The position numbers were made by a program, and so were the translations under genes. A stretch of 64,000 nt of DNA from DAISJI01 sp964559835 (GTDB taxonomy: Bacteria; Acidobacteriota; Terriglobia; Terriglobales; Acidobacteriaceae). The stretch covers positions 1 through 64,000 of the forward strand of contig CAZLJE010000013.1 of NCBI GenBank assembly GCA_964559835.1. Direction: 5' to 3'. Of the stretch, positions 59,442-64,000 are shown in pieces. The notes under the pieces were generated by a model. The model did not search any database, was not told the origin of the DNA, and worked only from the letters and a program-made list of their open reading frames with translations. The number at the start of each line of letters is the position of its first letter. Position 1 is the first letter of the stretch.

Positions 59442-60085
59442 CTCTCAACAGCTTCCCACCACACGAGTTTTTGCCACTCGTGCATCGTGGTGCAAAGCCA
59501 TTGCACGTGCCGCCAAGATGGGGTGCCAAATGTATCTGGGTCCTCAACAGGAGCAACGGCCCACTGATAGCGTGGAAGTACATGGCGAAAGATTGAGAGA
59601 GCGCGACGTGTATGGAAGTCGGAGGTCACGATTGTGATCTTGGTAGCTGGAATAGGCTGAATACAGCGCTCCACCTCCTTCGCTTCCGTAAAAGTTGAAG
59701 TCGCAGCTGTCATCGCACAGACGTGAACGCGTGGAGCAACGTCGCCTCTCGAAGCAATCGAGGACGCAAGCCTCTCCGCTTCTGTGCGACCGAGCCAATG
59801 CTGCCTCGCATCGGCGTCAACGATGAGTTCTTTCCCAAAACTGCTGTTCAAAAGCTGCAGCCCTTTTTCGAGCCGGTTACCATTTTCACCGTCGAGAACG
59901 AGGATCACGTCGCATGGCCGTGCGGTATCGACGACAAGCAATCTGCCTGCAAGGCTCAGGATCAAGAGGGCAGCAACTGAGACCAGGCCAAGTATGCAAA
60001 ACGTGCGCAGCGGACGCGCGCGATGGGGGTATGAACTTGACCCTGGCTGCTGAGCAATCTTTCTAGCTTGCAGCCTAGTACCCAT
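59429..60085 (-). CDS. YdcF/SanA-type (DUF218) protein
   Basis: 218 residues. One N-terminal helix (TFCILGLVSVAALLILSLAG), then VILVLDGENGNRLEKGLQLLNSSFGKELIVDADARQ, KITIVTSDFHTRRALSIFRHVLPRYQW and PDTFGTPSWRHVQWLCTTMHEWQKLVWWE. The arrangement is parallel to the next gene throughout, so they are tandem paralogues. TSDFHTRRA is the normal family motif and is better kept here than in the partner (TPAVESRRL). Confidence 0.78.
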   Translation of the reverse strand: MGTRLQARKIAQQPGSSSYPHRARPLRTFCILGLVSVAALLILSLAGRLLVVDTARPCDVILVLDGENGNRLEKGLQLLNSSFGKELIVDADARQHWLGRTEAERLASSIASRGDVAPRVHVCAMTAATSTFTEAKEVERCIQPIPATKITIVTSDFHTRRALSIFRHVLPRYQWAVAPVEDPDTFGTPSWRHVQWLCTTMHEWQKLVWWEAVERWTA

Positions 60086-60162
60086 GCTCGAATCCTAGGT
60101 TATTCGAGTCCGTTTGTATGTCAGGGGAATCCAGAGTTGATGTAGGGATATCTACGACGTGT

Positions 60163-60179
60163 GTAGGATAACGTCCTAC
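60163..60179. promoter_or_regulatory. inverted repeat GTAGGA-TCCTAC
   Basis: GTAGGATAACGTCCTAC with 6-bp arms and a 5-base centre, in the divergent region between the YdcF pair and the GGDEF gene. A related GTAGGGATATCTAC lies just before it (60142-60155), and TGTAGGG recurs at 61934 upstream of the LuxR-type gene. Possibly a regulator site. Confidence 0.4.
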
Positions 60180-60354
60180 GCATTCAGAGCAAGTATGACG
60201 AGTGCGTAGTGGCAAATCACTGGTCATTCGATTTTCGTCCGACACAGTGATGGTATGTATGCCGATTGTGCAACCTTGCTGCTGCCGTCATGCTTGGGAT
60301 CTCAATCCACACCTTTCCGGAAATGCTTTCGGCTACCGCACGCGAGGAGCAGAA

Positions 60355-61236
60355 TTGATCAACGACCCTGGCGACAGCTCACGACGGGAGCTTAGTCGTG
60401 GCCTGGCTCAGATAACTCGGCGTGAGATCCATCTATGGTCCATGCTCCTGCTCACCTTCGCAGTGACCGCTGCCGCATTCTTGAGCATGGTTGTTCCGAA
60501 TTTGACATGGAAGTCGGAATCAGTTCGGATGGAGGCTCGTTATCTTCCGCAGCTGATCTTCGGTTTCATCGGCTTGATCGTTTTGTTCAATCTGTATGTC
60601 TTCGAGCAGAAGAGGAAACTCGATCGTGTCCGCGAGCAGCTCACGATACGGCTGGTGTGCCCAGACAGCGAAGACACCTGGGTGGCGGTAGATCCTCAGA
60701 CCAAATTGTTCCCTCGAGAATTTGTGAGTGAGCTGCTATCGAAAGAGGCCCACCGTGCTGAACGCGCGCGCAGCCCCTTAACGGTCGTCGTGGCCGAGAT
60801 CAAAGACTACGAACAAATCACCCGGGAGCACGGCTCGCTGGCCGCCGACCACCTTTTGCTGGTCACAGCACGCATCCTGAAAACCACGTTTCGGGGATCG
60901 GATACCCTCTGCCGTTATGGACACCAGGAGTTCCTGGTGATATTGCCCGATACGACCCCCACCCTGGCTCAGTTCGCCATCGCGCGACTGGAACGCGCTG
61001 TCGAAGGATGGAACAGCACGACGGAGTTTGGGTACAAGATCAAGTTGCTGATCGGTGTCGCAGCCCATACTCTGGAGATCCGGAGCGCACCGTGCGAGAC
61101 GCCGCCGATAAAGCGCGCAAAGACCGTCGCCTGCATGTGGTCACATCCAAGCCGTCGTGAAGGGCGCTCGCCCCGAATCAGTCGCCCGCAATGCTTAACG
61201 GGAAGTCATCATCGCTGTTCGGGTTGTCTGCGGTGA
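60355..61236 (+). CDS. membrane GGDEF-like protein, degenerate, with apparent 3' frameshift
   Basis: The likely start is TTG 60355 with GAGGAG 5 bases upstream. Two membrane helices (LWSMLLLTFAVTAAAFLSMVV and LPQLIFGFIGLIVLFNLYVF) precede a diguanylate-cyclase fold (about 120-260) with EHGSLAADHLLLVTARIL and DTLCRYGHQEFLVILPD. The active-site GGDEF is GHQEF here, so cyclase activity is doubtful. After about base 61073 the frame turns into non-family sequence, whereas the next frame reads DPERTVRDAADKARKDRRLHVV and stops at 61160, which is the usual end of a GGDEF domain. One base seems missing (mutation or sequencing error). The corrected gene would end 17 bases before the convergent LuxR gene. 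Confidence 0.72.
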   Translation: MINDPGDSSRRELSRGLAQITRREIHLWSMLLLTFAVTAAAFLSMVVPNLTWKSESVRMEARYLPQLIFGFIGLIVLFNLYVFEQKRKLDRVREQLTIRLVCPDSEDTWVAVDPQTKLFPREFVSELLSKEAHRAERARSPLTVVVAEIKDYEQITREHGSLAADHLLLVTARILKTTFRGSDTLCRYGHQEFLVILPDTTPTLAQFAIARLERAVEGWNSTTEFGYKIKLLIGVAAHTLEIRSAPCETPPIKRAKTVACMWSHPSRREGRSPRISRPQCLTGSHHRCSGCLR

Positions 61237-61855
61237 GCAGCCCGGTTGCAAGTGCATACTTGACGATCTCTGACCTGTCGCGCAATTGCAGCTTTGTGGC
61301 AATCCTGTGCCGGTATGTATCCACGGATTTTCTGCTGATTGAAAGTGCCTCCGCGATCTGCTGGTTGGTAAATCCGTACGCAAGCATCTTGAGCACCTGG
61401 CACTCACGTCCACTGAGAACCTCGGACCGTTCCTGTCCCGAGCGAGCCAGGACCTCGATCATCATGTCGTGCAGGGAGGCATCAATGTAGCGGTGGCCAT
61501 GTACGACGAGGCGCAGCCCCGAAAACAAGTCTGCCGGATCGCCACTCATAAGCAAATACCCGCGGGCCCCTGCTGCCAAGCACGAGCGTACGTATGCCGG
61601 ATGCCTCTGGCGGGTCAGAATACCCACGCGAGTAGAGGTGGCGACGGACTTTATTGTCGCGAGCGTGGCTCCATTTGGGCTCGCCGAATGGAGTAGCGCG
61701 ATGTCGGGACGTCTTTCTTCGACCTGGTACCTGGCATTCGCCAAGTCGCATTCGCCAACCACGACGAATGCGGGTGCAGTTCCTACCAGCAGACGGAGCG
61801 CGGAACGAGGGATTGCTTCGTCGGCGGCGATGATGACCTTTATCTCTCGTCTCAC
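61178..61855 (-). CDS. NarL/LuxR-type regulator with degenerate receiver domain
   Basis: 225 residues. Receiver fold at 1-125 (IKVIIAADEAIPRSALRLLVG, RPDIALLHSASPNG, AAGARGYLLMSGDPADLFSGLRLV); the phospho-acceptor Asp is replaced by His (LLHSA). LuxR helix-turn-helix at about 145-205: LSGRECQVLKMLAYGFTNQQIAEALSISRKSVDTYRHRIATKLQLRDRSEIVKYAL. It binds DNA as a dimer; phosphorylation is unlikely, so another signal or partner must control it. No histidine kinase lies next to it. Confidence 0.85.
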   Translation of the reverse strand: MRREIKVIIAADEAIPRSALRLLVGTAPAFVVVGECDLANARYQVEERRPDIALLHSASPNGATLATIKSVATSTRVGILTRQRHPAYVRSCLAAGARGYLLMSGDPADLFSGLRLVVHGHRYIDASLHDMMIEVLARSGQERSEVLSGRECQVLKMLAYGFTNQQIAEALSISRKSVDTYRHRIATKLQLRDRSEIVKYALATGLLTADNPNSDDDFPLSIAGD

Positions 61856-61989
61856 GATTTAACGATACCTCAATCTCAAAAGGGACAACGTCAGGCGAAT
61901 TTGCAATCGTCGTAGGGTGAATACGGGAATTCATGTAGGGAAAATCCTCCCAGTTCGTAACGGCCCCCCGTGATGGCCATAATGGGACA

Positions 61990-62409
61990 ATGATCCTAAC
62001 AAACCTTTGTGTTGGTTTTTTGGTTTCAAGTCAGAACACGCGCCGGCATCCGACCCCTTCCGTTCCGCCGTCCCCGGAACTTTCGTGTGCGCCGTGCCGG
62101 CCTACGTTGACGCAAAGGCCTGGGCGGTCGTCGGACAATGATCGCATGCTCGCGCCGCTCAGTGAAAGAGAGGAGCAGGTGCTGAAGCAGATCGCGCTCG
62201 GTTACACGCATAAGGAGATCGCAGGGTTGCTGTCGATCAGCGAAAAGACCGTGGACACGTATCGCGCCCGCATTCTCGAGAAAACCAAGCTGCGCAGTCG
62301 GGCGGAGATCGTGCGTTGTGCCATCGCCGTCGGGTCGTTCTGCGCACACCCCGATACACATGAGTGGTTCTCCGCGGCTTCGAAGGGACCGTTCAAGCCT
62401 CTCACGTGA
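61990..62409 (+). CDS. LuxR-type helix-turn-helix protein without receiver
   Basis: Up to 139 residues; ATG 62146 gives an 87-residue protein that starts directly at the DNA-binding domain and may be the true start, since the first 50 residues are low in structure. LSEREEQVLKQIALGYTHKEIAGLLSISEKTVDTYRARILEKTKLRSRAEIVRCAIAVG is a complete LuxR domain, close to that of the divergent gene at 61178. It may compete for the same sites or dimerise with that protein. Confidence 0.75.
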   Translation: MILTNLCVGFLVSSQNTRRHPTPSVPPSPELSCAPCRPTLTQRPGRSSDNDRMLAPLSEREEQVLKQIALGYTHKEIAGLLSISEKTVDTYRARILEKTKLRSRAEIVRCAIAVGSFCAHPDTHEWFSAASKGPFKPLT

Positions 62410-62432
62410 AGGTGTCGTAGGAGTCTCTATGA

Positions 62433-63992
62433 CTAGGAGTAGTCGGCGCGAGCGATGTTGAGCCGCCGCATCTTGTTCTGGAGGGTTGTGCGCTTGAGGC
62501 CGAGATTTTCGGCCGCTCCGCCTGCCCCAGCAATCCTGCCGGAAGCAGTTTTTAAAGCATCGATGATGGCCTGCCGCTCGGCGTCGTGGAAGGTGGACCC
62601 GGAACTGTTCCGAGGCGCTCGCATCGCGTTCTTCAGTTGTGGAATCGGCACGTTCAACTCGCTGCCCTGCGTCAGGATCACGGCGCGTTCGATGAAGTTC
62701 TCCAACTCGCGCACGTTGCCCGGCCAGGACGCTGTCGCCAGAGCTTCCATTGCGTGTTTGGGAATCGTCTTGATGTTCTTTTGCATCCGGCGAGCGAGTC
62801 GCGACACAAAATAATGCACGAGGAGCGGAATGTCTCCGGGACGGTCGCGCAGCGGTGGGATCTCGATCGGGAAAACGTTCAGGCGGTAGAAGAGGTCTTC
62901 GCGAAATTGATTGTTGCGAATCATCGCGGCGATATCGCGATGAGTCGCTGCGATCATGCGAACGCTGACCTGGATGGTCCTCGTGCTGCCCAGCCGCTCG
63001 AACTCCTGTTCCTGGACCGCCCGCAACAACTTCGGCTGCAACTCCATACTGATGTCGCCGATCTCATCCATGAATAATGTGCCGCGGTCGGCAAGCTCGA
63101 ACCGACCCTTTTTCTGCATCAATGCCCCGGTAAACGCGCCCTTCTCATGCCCGAACAGTTCGCTTTCGAGAAGACCAGACGGAATCGCGGCACAGTTGAG
63201 CTTGACGAAAGTCCGCTCCTTCCGTGGGCTGCCCATGTGGATTGCGCGCGCAAACAACTCCTTTCCGGTGCCCGTCTCGCCATGCAGCAGCACCGTGGAA
63301 TCGGTCGGGGCCACGATTGCGACTTGCTTCATCACATGCTGGATGGCGGCGCTGTTACCGACAATATCTTCGAAGTTGAATTCGGAGAGGATCTCCGATT
63401 CCAGGTACAAGCGCTCTTCCTTAAAGCGATCTCTGGCCTCCGCGACACGCCCATAGGCAATCGCATTTTCGACCGCCAACGCAATTTGGGTGCTGATCTG
63501 CGACAGGAGATCCAAGTCCTCTTGACCGAAACTGTCCGGCCGGCGGCCGCCCATGGTTAGAACGCCGATAGGACCGGTCGCAGTTACCAACGGAACCATT
63601 GCCAACGACACGATGGATTCAGCTTTGAGGTTCTCAACGACTGACGGCGGAAGCTTCTCGAATTGTTCGGTCGACCACAGCTCAGGAGTTCGGGCGCGCA
63701 AATTGGCGTGATCGGCATCTGTAAGTTCGGACCGCGTGTCCGGTTTCAAGAAACCTTTGCCGCTGGGGAAATCCAGCAGGACGCATTCCACGTGGTTCGA
63801 TTGTTTATTGATAAGCCAGAATCCGGCGAAGTCGTTTTCGAAGTAATTGCGAAGCGATGCCGATGCAGACCGGAACAAATCGTTGATGTCCAGCTTGGAA
63901 ACAATATAGTTGTTGATTTCCAGCAGAAGTCTCAGCCGGTCGCGCTCTTTAGCCACTTGTTGCTGGTAAAACTCCGCGGTGTGTCTGGCCAC
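62433..63992 (-). CDS. GAF-domain sigma-54-dependent activator
   Basis: 519 residues if GTG 63992 is the start, but the frame is open to the window edge, so the N-terminus may be longer. GAF domain at about 20-170 (LRLLLEINNYIVSKLDINDLFRSAS, GFWLINKQSN, SQISTQIALAVENAIAYGR). AAA+ domain at about 210-440: LLHGETGTGKELFARAIH (Walker A), LFGHEKGAFTGA (the GAFTGA sigma-54 contact), GTLFMDEIGDIS (Walker B) and FREDLFYRLNVFPIEIPPLRDR. Fis-type helix-turn-helix at the end (AIIDALKTASGRIAGAGGAAENLGLKRTTLQNKMRRL). It opens sigma-54 promoters in response to a ligand of the GAF domain; FhlA- and NorR-like proteins have this design. Confidence 0.93.
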   Translation of the reverse strand: MARHTAEFYQQQVAKERDRLRLLLEINNYIVSKLDINDLFRSASASLRNYFENDFAGFWLINKQSNHVECVLLDFPSGKGFLKPDTRSELTDADHANLRARTPELWSTEQFEKLPPSVVENLKAESIVSLAMVPLVTATGPIGVLTMGGRRPDSFGQEDLDLLSQISTQIALAVENAIAYGRVAEARDRFKEERLYLESEILSEFNFEDIVGNSAAIQHVMKQVAIVAPTDSTVLLHGETGTGKELFARAIHMGSPRKERTFVKLNCAAIPSGLLESELFGHEKGAFTGALMQKKGRFELADRGTLFMDEIGDISMELQPKLLRAVQEQEFERLGSTRTIQVSVRMIAATHRDIAAMIRNNQFREDLFYRLNVFPIEIPPLRDRPGDIPLLVHYFVSRLARRMQKNIKTIPKHAMEALATASWPGNVRELENFIERAVILTQGSELNVPIPQLKNAMRAPRNSSGSTFHDAERQAIIDALKTASGRIAGAGGAAENLGLKRTTLQNKMRRLNIARADYS

Positions 63993-64000
63993 GGCGCACT

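Overview
The window looks like chromosomal DNA of a GC-rich soil or sediment bacterium of the Acidobacteriota (Terriglobia-like). The grounds are two very large Oar-type TonB-dependent receptors with an N-terminal carboxypeptidase-regulatory-like domain, a PknB-type kinase fused to TPRs, many small secreted proteins of unknown function, a sigma/anti-sigma pair, and short-period intergenic repeats. This taxonomic call is an inference from gene content; no rRNA gene is present.

Layout. 1-8 kb: end of an alpha/beta hydrolase, a secreted protein, a quinone oxidoreductase/DoxX pair, an NTF2-like protein, tryptophanase (tnaA), and a sigma factor/anti-sigma/secreted-protein operon. 8-13 kb: a diaminopentanoate-dehydrogenase-like enzyme and a large TonB receptor. 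13.3-19 kb: an operon for a soluble NADH-oxidising flavoprotein (NuoE-, NuoF- and NuoG/HoxU-like subunits) ending in a glutamate-synthase-like FMN protein. A four-helix-bundle (23S intervening-sequence type) gene sits inside it, bracketed by inverted arrays of a 7-bp repeat. 19-31 kb: a KimA-type potassium transporter, a glucarate dehydratase/MFS pair, a VapBC-type toxin-antitoxin pair with a visible operator, a GH18 protein and a GH18-NodB-GT2 triple fusion. 31-36 kb: a GT39-like membrane glycosyltransferase that ends inside a tRNA-Pro fragment, followed by a patch with a winged-helix/nucleotidyltransferase toxin-antitoxin-like pair. 36-46 kb: pyrD, an alkaline-phosphatase-superfamily enzyme, a cytochrome c, a Ser/Thr kinase, serS, a LolA-like protein and tRNA-Pro(CGG).

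46.2-58.5 kb is a coherent block: N-succinylamino-acid-racemase-like enzyme, GNAT acyltransferase, penicillin-binding-type serine hydrolase, divergently read RpiR-family regulator, TonB receptor, a D-aminoacylase/M23-peptidase fusion, and a CPBP membrane protease. Together these suggest uptake and breakdown of D-amino-acid-containing (peptidoglycan-derived) compounds. The block lies between the intact tRNA-Pro and a collapsed tRNA-Pro-like fragment in the same orientation, so it may be an island. 58.8-64 kb: a tandem YdcF-type pair and signalling genes (degenerate GGDEF protein with an apparent frameshift, LuxR-type regulators, a sigma-54 activator).

The two signals I consider most unusual are (a) the diaphorase plus glutamate-synthase-like FMN protein, with altered Fe-S ligands and an internal repeat-bracketed gene, and (b) the many period-7 (once period-6) tandem arrays whose unit sequence differs between loci and which run into start or stop codons.
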